Source: Rhodocyclaceae bacterium
Lineage (GTDB): Bacteria > Pseudomonadota > Gammaproteobacteria > Burkholderiales > Rhodocyclaceae
Length of the DNA stretch: 6,210 nt
Direction: 5' to 3'
Assembly (NCBI GenBank): GCA_030689585.1
Contig: JAUYFZ010000312.1
Span: 1-6,210, forward strand
The notes under the pieces were generated by a model, which searched no databases, was not told the origin of the DNA, and saw only the letters and a program-made list of their open reading frames with translations. Position numbers and translations under genes: made by a program. Shown here in pieces: positions 1 to 5,993 of the stretch; the stretch's first letter is position 1; every line of letters begins with the position of its first letter.

Positions 1-307
1 GACCATGCGTTACCTTGGCCAGAAAATCAGCGGATGCGGGAGCGACCAGAACGACATCTGCCCCGCGAACGAGGTCGATATGGGTCATGCCCCGATTCTG
101 TGTGTTGTCCCACAGGTTGCAAAAGGCAGGTCGACCGGTGAGTGCCTGAAAGGTGGCTGCACCGATGAAATGTTCAGCCGCCGAGGTCAACACGACATCG
201 ACGGTCGCGCCATGCTTAACGAGTAGGCGAGTCAATTCGGCCGCTTTGTAGGCCGCAATGCTGCCTGTAATACCCAACACGATGCGTTTGCCGGAAAGTG
301 AAGTCAT
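1..307 (-). CDS. coaBC: CoaBC (Dfp) N-terminus, phosphopantothenoylcysteine decarboxylase domain; partial
   Basis: This gene begins at an ATG (305-307) and runs off the left edge, so only 102 codons are present. The family is a bifunctional cytosolic flavoprotein of coenzyme A synthesis: the CoaC half decarboxylates 4'-phosphopantothenoylcysteine using FMN, and the CoaB half (outside the window) joins cysteine to 4'-phosphopantothenate. The visible part is the start of the CoaC domain. It has the flavin-binding nucleotide loop [14 protein letters not shown] at residues 12-25, the segment MTHIDL at 74-79 with H76 matching the catalytic histidine (H75 in E. coli Dfp), and the [14 protein letters not shown] stretch at 86-99. 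There is no strong Shine-Dalgarno sequence before the ATG. It is divergent from radC, with 51 bp between the two starts, as in many gamma- and betaproteobacteria. The product name is secure; completeness cannot be judged. Confidence 0.95.
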   Translation of the reverse strand, partial: MTSLSGKRIVLGITGSIAAYKAAELTRLLVKHGATVDVVLTSAAEHFIGAATFQALTGRPAFCNLWDNTQNRGMTHIDLVRGADVVLVAPASADFLAKVTHG

Positions 308-358
308 GGCGGTAGAATTCGTCTAGTTAATGATGATCTTATTTTAACGGGTAGAAAC
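308..358. promoter_or_regulatory. Divergent coaBC/radC intergenic region, probable promoters
   Basis: These 51 bp separate two divergent starts and are clearly more AT-rich than the flanking genes, so promoters for one or both are expected here. On the minus strand the hexamer TAAAAT (346-341) is a fair -10 candidate for coaBC and would put transcription start about 30 bases before its ATG, but no good -35 is seen at the right distance. No -10/-35 pair was convincing for radC, and its ribosome-binding site is weak (the ACGGGTAG region before the ATG). Confidence 0.35.
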
Positions 359-1036
359 ATGGCGATTACCGATTGGCCAAAAAATGAGCGACCCCGCGAG
401 CGATTGCTTGCGCTGGGGGTGGGAGCACTTTCCGATGCCGAGCTGCTGGCTATTTTTCTGCGGGTGGGGGTGACCGGACAAAGCGCGGTCGATCTGGCTC
501 GTTCACTTCTCGATGAATTTGGATCATTGACCAGCCTGTTTGCGGCGGACCGACCGCGCTTTTCCAAAATACGAGGCATGGGGGATGCCAAATATGCGCA
601 GTTGCAGGCCGTGTTAGAGATGGCACGCCGAGCGTTATCGGAGGATATCAAGGCACGAGACGTGCTGACCGCGCCGACGATGGTGTGCGACTGGTTGCGG
701 TTGACGTTTTCCGGATTGCCCCATGAAGTTTTCGGTGCGCTTTGGCTGGATACCCAGAATCGCCTGATTACCTATGAGGAAATTTCCCACGGAACCCTGA
801 CGCAAACCCCCGTCTATGTGCGCGAAGTGGTCAAGCGGGCACTCTTCCACAACGCGGGAGCGGTCATCTTTGCGCACAATCACCCTTCCGGCCTCCAGGA
901 GCCTTCTCGCGCCGACGAACTGCTGACACGCTCACTGAAAGAAGCGTTATCGCTGATGGAAGTGAAGTTGCTCGATCATTTCATCGTGATCGCAGGTGCG
1001 CCCCCTTATTCTTTTGCTGAACATGGACTGTTATAA
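359..1036 (+). CDS. radC: RadC-family (UPF0758) JAB/MPN+ domain protein
   Basis: This is a full-length RadC protein of 225 aa, the usual size. The N-terminal part (residues 1-95) is the UPF0758 region, with the typical [10 protein letters not shown] start and a helix-hairpin-helix-like [14 protein letters not shown] at 70-83. The C-terminal part (about 103-225) is a JAB1/MPN+ metalloprotease-like fold. It carries the zinc motif H173-x-H175-x10-D186 in [16 protein letters not shown], and a preceding acidic residue (E123 in [10 protein letters not shown]) where the family has its catalytic glutamate. All metal-site residues are therefore present. The family was once linked to DNA repair, but that role was withdrawn for E. 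coli RadC and the true function is unsettled. Paralogs occur on plasmids and phages, whereas this copy sits at the conserved chromosomal place between coaBC and rpmB. The ATG at 359 gives the family's normal N-terminus. Confidence 0.95.
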   Translation: MAITDWPKNERPRERLLALGVGALSDAELLAIFLRVGVTGQSAVDLARSLLDEFGSLTSLFAADRPRFSKIRGMGDAKYAQLQAVLEMARRALSEDIKARDVLTAPTMVCDWLRLTFSGLPHEVFGALWLDTQNRLITYEEISHGTLTQTPVYVREVVKRALFHNAGAVIFAHNHPSGLQEPSRADELLTRSLKEALSLMEVKLLDHFIVIAGAPPYSFAEHGLL

Positions 1037-1109
1037 CTCGCATGGTCACGAGGCCCACCCCTGTCACAGGAAATACGCTGAAAGCAATTTTAAACGCCGC
1101 CCCCCTTCG

Positions 1110-1128
1110 CCCCCCTTTCGGGGGGGTT
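1110..1128 (+). terminator. GC-only hairpin after radC, possible weak terminator
   Basis: Six C (1110-1115), a TTTC loop (1116-1119) and six G (1120-1125) form a very stable hairpin 73 bases after the radC stop. Only a short, broken T run follows (GTTCT), so an intrinsic terminator is possible but not well supported. The next bases (1135-1149) contain CTCGCTACGCTCG, a motif often seen in dispersed GC-rich intergenic repeats, so the block may instead be repeat debris. Confidence 0.35.
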
Positions 1129-1183
1129 CTCATCGGCTCGCTACGCTCGATTGTTACGGGGGCACTCCGAATGAGTGTATTTC

Positions 1184-1212
1184 ATGTTAACTGGCAAAAA
1201 ATCAGGTAGAAT
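1184..1212 (+). promoter_or_regulatory. Probable sigma-70 promoter of rpmB-rpmG
   Basis: A -10 hexamer TAGAAT (1207-1212) differs from TATAAT at one position and lies 28 bases before the rpmB start. A -35 is less clear: TTAACT (1187-1192) has a short 14-bp spacer, and ATGTTA (1184-1189) has a 17-bp spacer but a poor match. The A-rich spacer and the position directly before a ribosomal protein operon support a promoter here. No other -10 of this quality was seen in the gap. Confidence 0.5.
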
Positions 1213-1240
1213 CCGCGCCTTTCGATTTCTGGAGCACGAC

Positions 1241-1477
1241 ATGTCACGCGTCTGCCAAATAACGGGCAAGGGCCCAATGGTGGGAAACCACGTTTCTCAC
1301 GCCAATAACAAAACAAAGCGTCGGTATCTGCCGAACCTGCATTCACGCCGATTCTGGATTGAATCTGAAAATCGGTATATCCGATTGCGTGTTTCCAACG
1401 CGGGTTTGCGTACGATCGACAAGAAGGGTATTGAAGTTGTTCTTGCCGAACTTGCACAGCTCGGCCAGATCGCTTAA
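1241..1477 (+). CDS. rpmB: 50S ribosomal protein L28
   Basis: L28 is a small protein of the large ribosomal subunit. The product is 78 aa, the standard proteobacterial length. It begins [16 protein letters not shown] and contains the family core [15 protein letters not shown] (about residues 25-39), [16 protein letters not shown] (about 50-65) and VLAELAQ. There is one cysteine (C5) and no CxxC pairs, so this is the zinc-free form. The reading frame is open further upstream, but the ATG at 1241 is the real start: it has a GGAG Shine-Dalgarno at 1231-1234 with a 6-base spacer and gives the universal MSRVC N-terminus. It forms an operon with rpmG, 11 bp downstream. Confidence 0.98.
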   Translation: MSRVCQITGKGPMVGNHVSHANNKTKRRYLPNLHSRRFWIESENRYIRLRVSNAGLRTIDKKGIEVVLAELAQLGQIA

Positions 1478-1483
1478 GGAGAA
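1476..1483 (+). promoter_or_regulatory. Ribosome-binding site of rpmG overlapping the rpmB stop
   Basis: AAGGAG(A) starts within the rpmB TAA stop codon (1475-1477) and sits about 7 bases before the rpmG ATG at 1489. It is a near-consensus site. The overlap suggests the two ribosomal proteins are translated together from one message. Confidence 0.85.
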
Positions 1484-1488
1484 TCACT

Positions 1489-1659
1489 ATGGCAAGCAAA
1501 GGTGGCCGCGAGAAAATCAAACTCGAATCAACGGCTGGCACCGGTTATTTTTATACGACCAACAAAAACAAGCGGACTACGCCTGAAAAATTGGAATTTA
1601 TGAAATTTGACCCCAAGGCCCGTAAACACGTTTTGTTCAAAGAAGTGAAGCTGAAATAA
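1489..1659 (+). CDS. rpmG: 50S ribosomal protein L33
   Basis: L33 is a small large-subunit protein near the ribosomal E site. The product is 56 aa, starting [14 protein letters not shown] and continuing with [13 protein letters not shown] (residues 17-29), [18 protein letters not shown] (31-48) and the end FKEVKLK. It has no cysteines, so it is the zinc-independent form usual in proteobacteria. The strong AAGGAGA Shine-Dalgarno at 1476-1482 and the 11-bp gap after rpmB fix the ATG at 1489. The last 23 bases of the gene (1637-1659) overlap the end of menD on the other strand, a tail-to-tail overlap of unrelated operons. In E. coli the gene after rpmG is mutM; here the men operon occupies that side. 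Confidence 0.98.
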   Translation: MASKGGREKIKLESTAGTGYFYTTNKNKRTTPEKLEFMKFDPKARKHVLFKEVKLK

Positions 1660-2692
1660 GCCAAGCATCGCCTGAAGCACACGCCTTACCAAGGTGTTGT
1701 TTCAGGCGATCGGTGTCGGTTGCTTCTGCGTATTGCAGATGAAAAGCGTGCGCCAGTGATGCAAAGTCGACCGTCGATGGAGCCGTCCACCCCTGTTTAA
1801 ACAGAAGTGGCGGAATGAGAGGGGCGATGGGTAGATGGTCGAAAATTCGTCCTCCGCCATTGTCAATCACCACGACCACCGCTTTTTTTCCGGAAAGCAG
1901 GCTTAAGCTCGTGCCATCGTGAAGAGCGGTTTGATCGCCGATCAACAGAGCCACGGGTTGGCCTGTCGCTGTATAAATACCCGCCGCCGTGGCGATATTG
2001 CCGTCAATGCCGGATGCTCCGCGATTGCTGTAAAAAAATCGGCCCTCTCCGGCGGTTTGCGCGGCACGAAACGCCAGTGAATTCCCGATAAAACACTGCC
2101 ACCCTTTAGGAAGAGCCTCCAGAAAACAGCGAGCAATCTGTTCTTCCATATAAAAATCAGGGCGTATCCCCGTCGTCGCTTCTGACAATAAAGGTTCACC
2201 AATGTGAATATTGAGATGCACCGGGCCAGGACGGGGGGAGGTGCTCTCTTGCATTAACCGCGCCGCCAGCCGGTGACAAATATCAACATGACTCATGTCC
2301 ACATCGTGGAATGAACGTACATGCGACCCGTAGAGTTTTATCTGATCGATGGTTTGATTGCCTCCCCATCCGACGGCTCCTAGGGGGCGGTCTGCGGTCA
2401 GAGCCAGTAAAGGAACCGAGGCCAGATTGGCTTCCACAATGGCCGGTAACAAATTGGCCGTGGCTGTCCCAGAGGTGCAGATAATGGCCGCAGGAATCCC
2501 TGTCGCTTTGGCCAGCCCCAGGGCAAAAAAACCGGCAGCCCGTTCGTCGTTGATGGTGGTCGCGGTTAATTCCGAACGACGAAGACAAGCGAATACCAAG
2601 GGCGTGGAACGTGCGCCCGGTGCAATGACGACATGGCGTAATCCTGCGAGGATCAAGCCTTCTACCAGCGCGTCGGCCCATTGAAGATTCAT
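1637..2692 (-). CDS. menD: MenD, SEPHCHC synthase, lacking the central domain
   Basis: MenD is a thiamine-diphosphate and Mg2+ enzyme that joins isochorismate and 2-oxoglutarate, releasing CO2, in menaquinone synthesis. The product has 351 aa against about 556 in E. coli. The PYR domain (about 1-170) has APGARSTPL at 24-32, the ThDP-activating E50 in [25 protein letters not shown] at 72-80, LTADRP at 98-103 and NQ at 112-113. The PP domain (about 185-351) has FIGNSLAFR at 201-209, [10 protein letters not shown] at 222-231, GD at 252-253 and IDNGGGRIF at 276-284 (Mg/ThDP site). The two domains join directly near residues 171-181, so the central domain of roughly 170 residues is absent and the C-terminus is also short. 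The start ATG overlaps the menF stop (ATGA) and has a GGAG site (2704-2701) 8 bases before it. The stop lies inside rpmG. Confidence 0.9.
   Translation of the reverse strand: MNLQWADALVEGLILAGLRHVVIAPGARSTPLVFACLRRSELTATTINDERAAGFFALGLAKATGIPAAIICTSGTATANLLPAIVEANLASVPLLALTADRPLGAVGWGGNQTIDQIKLYGSHVRSFHDVDMSHVDICHRLAARLMQESTSPRPGPVHLNIHIGEPLLSEATTGIRPDFYMEEQIARCFLEALPKGWQCFIGNSLAFRAAQTAGEGRFFYSNRGASGIDGNIATAAGIYTATGQPVALLIGDQTALHDGTSLSLLSGKKAVVVVIDNGGGRIFDHLPIAPLIPPLLFKQGWTAPSTVDFASLAHAFHLQYAEATDTDRLKQHLGKACASGDAWLISASLL
1667..1710. terminator. Long inverted repeat after rpmG, inside the menD 3' end
   Basis: A perfect 10-bp inverted repeat, ATCGCCTGAA (1667-1676) and TTCAGGCGAT (1701-1710), encloses an inner hairpin ACGCCTT / AAGGTGT (1681-1687 / 1691-1697, one G-T pair). 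It begins 8 bases after the rpmG stop. No T run follows on either strand, so it is not a textbook intrinsic terminator. It could protect the 3' end of the rpmBG message or act on both converging transcripts. It is also coding: it lies in the last codons of menD. Confidence 0.45.
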
Positions 2693-4098
2693 GTTTTTTT
2701 CTCCGATCTGTTTGAAAGTGCGTCCAGCATAGGGGCAAACTTGGCTTCTGTTTCTGCAAATTCCTGTTCTGGATCAGACCCTGCGACAAAACCGGCCCCA
2801 GCATAGAGCGTCACATTCTGGGCTTCGATCAAACCGCAGCGCAGGGCACAGGCGATGTCGCAATCACCGTTCGCGTCGATCCATCCGAACCCTCCCGTAT
2901 ACCAAGCCGGACGTTGTTCGCCCTGTTGGACGAGCCAATCCAGTGCAGCCGTGGCAGGCGTTCCCCCAATAGCCGGTGAAGGATGTAGTCGTGCGATCAG
3001 ATCAAAGACAGAAACATCCGGCGGCAGGCGGGCCGTCAAGCATTGACGTAGGTGCGACAACGTGCCGATCTGGACGTGATCTGGTTCTGTCGGACAGGTG
3101 ACATGGGTGCATAGGGCCGACAATGCCTCAAAAGCAGCTTGGGCCACAAACTCGTGTTCGCGACGGTTTTTGTCCGATTCCAGGGGCGATGCGGCATTCC
3201 AAGCCGTTCCAGCCAGCGCGTCTACTTCCACGCGTGTCCCTGTCAGACAAAGCAGGGTTTCAGGAGAAGCACCGACAAAAGCCCAATTCTGGTCAGCAAT
3301 ACCGAAGGTGGTACAGGTGGGATAGCGCGTAGCCAGGCATTCCAATACCGAGGGGACATCGACAGGTGTGCTGGTTTGCCAGTGCAACGCGCGTGAAAGA
3401 ACGAGTTTCTGCACTTCGCCTGCGGCAATCGCATTCACCGCAGCGCGCCCCCGTTCCAGAAAAGAGGACATATTAATAGGTGCGAAAGTTCTTGCACCCA
3501 TCCCCCTCCCAGCCTCCCCCTTGAAGGGGGAGAAGCATTTCTCCCTCCCCTTGACGGGGGAGGAGCATTTCTCCCTCCCCTTGACGGGGGAGAAGCATTT
3601 CTCCCTCCCCTTCAAGGGGAGGGTTGGGGAGGGGATGGGGTGAAGCATGTGACGAGAACTTTCGCAACAATTAATAGACATGTCCCCGACAGGACAAGAA
3701 AAAGTCATCCAAAACTTCGAATCAACTTCTGTCAGAAGCAATTCGGGAACCCATAGCATGGCATCGGGCAAAGGGTGGCTATAGCTAATGCGCGAATCAA
3801 AAGAAAATCCCATAAAAGCAAGAGGGGGGAAGGGGGAGGTGATATGCCATTCGGAGCGAAGTTTTTTGAAGGCGGCCGATAGCGAAGCCATGCGATTCGC
3901 TCCGGTCGCGGTCACGGTAAAGGCGCGGCCCGTGCCTGAAAAGGTGCGATTTCCCCGATGCCAAAAACAGCCTTCGTTGCTCAAATGCACAGGAATGGCC
4001 TCCGCAGATAAAGGGATCGTCACGCTGATGAGCCGATGGGTTGGCTGCGCAGTGCGCCGTGCTTCGTCGAATTGTTGTGCGAATAACGCCCAGTCCAT
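2689..4098 (-). CDS. menF: MenF-type isochorismate synthase with in-frame repeat insertion
   Basis: This Mg2+-dependent enzyme converts chorismate to isochorismate, the entry step of menaquinone synthesis (EntC-type siderophore enzymes are relatives, but the operon argues for MenF). From the ATG at 4098 it has 469 aa. The N-terminal region (1-137) includes FSGTGRA (53-59). The chorismate-binding domain (about 212-460) has VQKLVLSRA at 229-237 with the base K231, GASPETLL at 276-283 with the acid E280, ALAGTAWN at 294-301, SDKNRREHEFV at 308-318, RLHPSPAIGGTP at 370-381 and YAGAGFVAGSDPEQEFAETEAKF at 432-454 (Mg ligands). Residues 138-211 come from the inverted-repeat element at 3466-3685, including three KGREKC repeats, which makes the protein longer than E. 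coli MenF (431). The chosen ATG shares TGATG with the menE stop; a TTG at 4116 in the same frame is the alternative. Confidence 0.93.
   Translation of the reverse strand: MDWALFAQQFDEARRTAQPTHRLISVTIPLSAEAIPVHLSNEGCFWHRGNRTFSGTGRAFTVTATGANRMASLSAAFKKLRSEWHITSPFPPLAFMGFSFDSRISYSHPLPDAMLWVPELLLTEVDSKFWMTFSCPVGDMSINCCESSRHMLHPIPSPTLPLKGREKCFSPVKGREKCSSPVKGREKCFSPFKGEAGRGMGARTFAPINMSSFLERGRAAVNAIAAGEVQKLVLSRALHWQTSTPVDVPSVLECLATRYPTCTTFGIADQNWAFVGASPETLLCLTGTRVEVDALAGTAWNAASPLESDKNRREHEFVAQAAFEALSALCTHVTCPTEPDHVQIGTLSHLRQCLTARLPPDVSVFDLIARLHPSPAIGGTPATAALDWLVQQGEQRPAWYTGGFGWIDANGDCDIACALRCGLIEAQNVTLYAGAGFVAGSDPEQEFAETEAKFAPMLDALSNRSEKKT
3466..3685. repeat. Imperfect inverted-repeat (MITE-like) element inside menF
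   Basis: The ends are inverted copies of each other. Left: GGACAT (3466-3471), ATTAAT (3472-3477), TGCGAAAGTTCT (3481-3492). Right: AGAACTTTCGCA (3655-3666), ATTAAT (3670-3675), ATGTCC (3680-3685), with a 4-base indel between blocks. Inside these, CACCCATCCCCCTCCC on the left mirrors GGGAGGGG-type sequence ending in GGATGGGGTGA on the right, followed inward by C-rich/TTGAA/G-rich palindromes. The whole can fold into one long hairpin. No clear target-site duplication is seen outside the ends. The element stays open in the menF frame. It has no coding capacity of its own that I recognise. Confidence 0.8.
3511..3630. repeat. 30-bp tandem repeats at the centre of the menF element
   Basis: Two units (3541-3570 and 3571-3600) of the form CTCCCTCCCC-TTGACGGGGG-AGAAGCATTT differ at one base. 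A diverged unit precedes them (3511-3540) and a half-matching unit follows (3601-3630). Each is itself a palindrome around TTGA. Thirty bases is ten codons, so copy-number change keeps the menF frame; on the menF strand they read as repeats of KGREKCFSPV. Confidence 0.9.
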
Positions 4099-5012
4099 CA
4101 CGAATTTGTTTTCCAAGAAGCCGCCGTGCGACTGGCCACGTGAACTTCTCCGCTGGCGGTGATTTCACCGACATCCTGCGTGATGACCCATTCGTCGATG
4201 TCCGGCTCTCCCAGATAACCGGCCATACGGGCAGGGGTTGCGATGTCGAGCGTATGGGAAGAAGTAACACGGCATCGCACGCCCGGCAAAGGTTGCCGGA
4301 AAAACGTGGCCGTAGCACAGGTTTCCGTCATGCCGTAGACGGGGACGACAGGCCAGCCCGCCGCGAGTGCCCGTTGATGAAGGGACGGGTCGAGGTTGGC
4401 TCCCCCGACGAGAACGACACGCAATGAAGGAGGGGGGGGCGTGGGATCGGCTTCCAGCAATCGATCCAACATCACGGGGACTAGGGAAAGATGGGTGACC
4501 CGGTGAATATTCAAGTCACGCAACACATGGTCCGGCTGGAACCCGTGATGAATGAGTGCGGTAGCCCCCGCTCGCCAGCAGCGATACGGAATCATGGCTC
4601 CCCCGATATGACATAACGGCAGAGCGGCCAGCCAGACATCCCCCGCCTGCAGATGAACGGCACGGTTTACCATGCGTGCCCCCGCCGCAATGGATCGCCA
4701 AGTGAGCCGTATCGCCTTGGGCGCGTTTTCGGAACCGCTGGTGGTGATAATCAAGGCGGTATTTTTGGGTGATTCTTCAGCCAATGCGATGAACCGTGCT
4801 CGGTGCGGAGGATTTAATCGAGGCGACAGAGGAAAGACCGTGCTACCGGTGAAGAAGGCAATCGCAATCTCACTGGCCGTGCCTTCGATTATTTGTAATT
4901 TCTTACAGGCCAACGAGGGCGATTCCCGATAACGGATGAGGCGATCAGGAAGCCGCAGCGCGACCGCATCGGGATCAGCCCGTCGAAGCCAGAGGGGGAG
5001 AAGGGGAGGCAT
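4098..5012 (-). CDS. menE: MenE, o-succinylbenzoate-CoA ligase, lacking the C-terminal domain
   Basis: MenE belongs to the acyl-adenylating (ANL) superfamily and turns o-succinylbenzoate, ATP and CoA into OSB-CoA. The product has 304 aa against about 451 in E. coli. The N-terminal domain shows the P-loop-like TTSGSENAPKA (90-100), LPLCHIGG (131-138), THLSLVPVMLDRLL (173-186), VLVGGANLD (200-208), the A5 motif VYGMTET (225-231) and the A7 region with D280 in TQDVGEITASGEVHV. It then ends at ASRTAASWKTNS: the A8 hinge motif (GRxD...SGGE) is broken and the whole C-terminal domain, with its A10 lysine, is missing. The part before the P-loop is also about 60 residues short. The ATG at 5012 was chosen because it gives the family N-terminus 10 bp after menC; an in-frame TTG at 5039 would overlap menC. 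Neither has a good Shine-Dalgarno. The stop shares TGATG with menF. Confidence 0.87.
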   Translation of the reverse strand: MPPLLPLWLRRADPDAVALRLPDRLIRYRESPSLACKKLQIIEGTASEIAIAFFTGSTVFPLSPRLNPPHRARFIALAEESPKNTALIITTSGSENAPKAIRLTWRSIAAGARMVNRAVHLQAGDVWLAALPLCHIGGAMIPYRCWRAGATALIHHGFQPDHVLRDLNIHRVTHLSLVPVMLDRLLEADPTPPPPSLRVVLVGGANLDPSLHQRALAAGWPVVPVYGMTETCATATFFRQPLPGVRCRVTSSHTLDIATPARMAGYLGEPDIDEWVITQDVGEITASGEVHVASRTAASWKTNS

Positions 5013-5022
5013 GGAGGGGATT

Positions 5023-5979
5023 CTATGGGGAGATGCCAAGTCCGGGGGGGACGGGTAGCGTCATTTTTCCGTTGATGACAGGCGGAGCAGGGGCCACATC
5101 TTTGGCTAACCAGAAGCCGGTTCCGAGTCCGTGGGCGATGGACGTGGAAACTGCGGCGGCCAGATGAGCGGTTGCGGTGAGGCCGATGGCTGAGTCCACC
5201 ACGGAGGTGATGACAACCTCCATTCCTGCAAGCTGGGCTTGTTGGGCCAGGGTTAGGGTGGCCTTCATGCCTCCGATGCGGGCGGGTTTGAGGATGAGGC
5301 GACGTACGGCTTGAGAGGTTATGAGTGAATCGAACCCCAACCGGGAGAGCGATTCATCGACCGCGATTTGACAAGACGAGATTTGTTGCAGGGTGGCTAA
5401 GGCCGTGAGGGAGGGTTCACTCAGAGGCTCTTCGACGGCATCCACCGGCAGGGGGGCGATGGCGGTCAAGAAGCGTCTGGCTTCGTCACTCGACCATGCG
5501 CAGTTGGCATCCAAGCGCAAGGTCAACTGCCCCTCGGTGAGGTCGACGAGCGTTTGTAATCGAGCCAATTCCGTTTCGATGGTGGAGATGCCCACCTTGA
5601 TCTTGGCAACGGTGAATCCTTGTGACACTGCCCGAACAGCGCGTTGTGCGCAATGCTCATCGAGCGGCCCCAAGGCGGCATTGACGGGTACGGATAAATC
5701 GGTGGCCCCTAATAACCGTGCTAACGGGAGGCCGCATCGTTGTGCTTCGATGTCGAGCTGGGCGGTTTCTAGTGCCCAACGCATTTCGGAAGCGTGAGCA
5801 GAATTAGAACCAGAACTAGGCAAGGGCGCGCAATCTCCCCAGCCGGTGAATCCGTCTTCGGAGGTGAGTTCGACTAACCAGCCGCGTCGTTCATAAAGCG
5901 TAGCGGAAGAGGCCACCCAAGGGTTGCGTAGCGGAAGGCAGTAGGGGTGATATTGGACGCGTGACATATTAAGCGGCAA
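5023..5979 (-). CDS. menC: MenC, o-succinylbenzoate synthase
   Basis: This enolase-superfamily enzyme dehydrates SHCHC to o-succinylbenzoate with Mg2+. At 318 aa it has normal length (E. coli 320). The N-terminal capping domain (about 1-110) contains GWGDCAPLP (46-54). The barrel carries the catalytic pair K126/K128 in AKIKVG (125-130), the metal ligands D157 in LRLDANCAW, the EE pair 183-184 in VEEPL and D208 in AVDES, and the second catalytic lysine K231 in LILKPARIGG (228-237). All key residues are present. Some muconate-cycloisomerase-type relatives look similar, but the men context decides. I chose the TTG at 5979 because AAGGGAGG (5993-5986) lies 6 bases before it; the ATG at 5967 has no site at proper distance, and an ATG at 5983 opens only a four-codon frame. 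It is the first visible gene of the operon. Confidence 0.93.
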   Translation of the reverse strand: MPLNMSRVQYHPYCLPLRNPWVASSATLYERRGWLVELTSEDGFTGWGDCAPLPSSGSNSAHASEMRWALETAQLDIEAQRCGLPLARLLGATDLSVPVNAALGPLDEHCAQRAVRAVSQGFTVAKIKVGISTIETELARLQTLVDLTEGQLTLRLDANCAWSSDEARRFLTAIAPLPVDAVEEPLSEPSLTALATLQQISSCQIAVDESLSRLGFDSLITSQAVRRLILKPARIGGMKATLTLAQQAQLAGMEVVITSVVDSAIGLTATAHLAAAVSTSIAHGLGTGFWLAKDVAPAPPVINGKMTLPVPPGLGISP

Positions 5980-5985
5980 TCATAG

Positions 5986-5993
5986 CCTCCCTT
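5986..5993 (-). promoter_or_regulatory. Strong ribosome-binding site of menC deciding a TTG start
   Basis: On the minus strand AAGGGAGG (5993-5986) is followed by six bases and TTG (5979-5977). An ATG only two bases after it (5983) opens a frame that stops after four codons. The site overlaps the TAA (5994-5992) of a short upstream open frame. Confidence 0.6.

Noticed and set aside
5..226. Plus-strand open frame of 73 codons at the left edge
   Set aside because: It is opposite the coaBC frame, which has clear conserved flavoprotein motifs, and it has no recognisable content.
1182..1541. Minus-strand open frame of 119 codons across rpmB-rpmG
   Set aside because: It is a shadow of two certain ribosomal protein genes on the plus strand.
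2283..2804. Minus-strand 173-codon open frame overlapping menD and the end of menF
   Set aside because: It is in a different frame from both enzymes and has no conserved motifs; menD and menF explain the region fully.
3511..3630. Regular 30-bp repeats as a CRISPR array
   Set aside because: The units follow each other directly with no spacers, vary at their edges and lie inside an open menF frame with no cas genes nearby.
3473..3670. Repeat-rich 65-residue minus-strand open frame and its plus-strand counterpart (3368-3643)
   Set aside because: Both are alternative-frame translations of the palindromic element. The menF frame carries the conserved chorismate-enzyme motifs on both sides.
4098..4318. 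A frameshift hiding the MenE C-terminal domain (GGFLEN read in another frame before menF)
   Set aside because: The alternative frame shows only a few suggestive residues at the end of menE, and the following DNA encodes the MenF N-terminus. No ~100-residue C-terminal domain is found in any frame.
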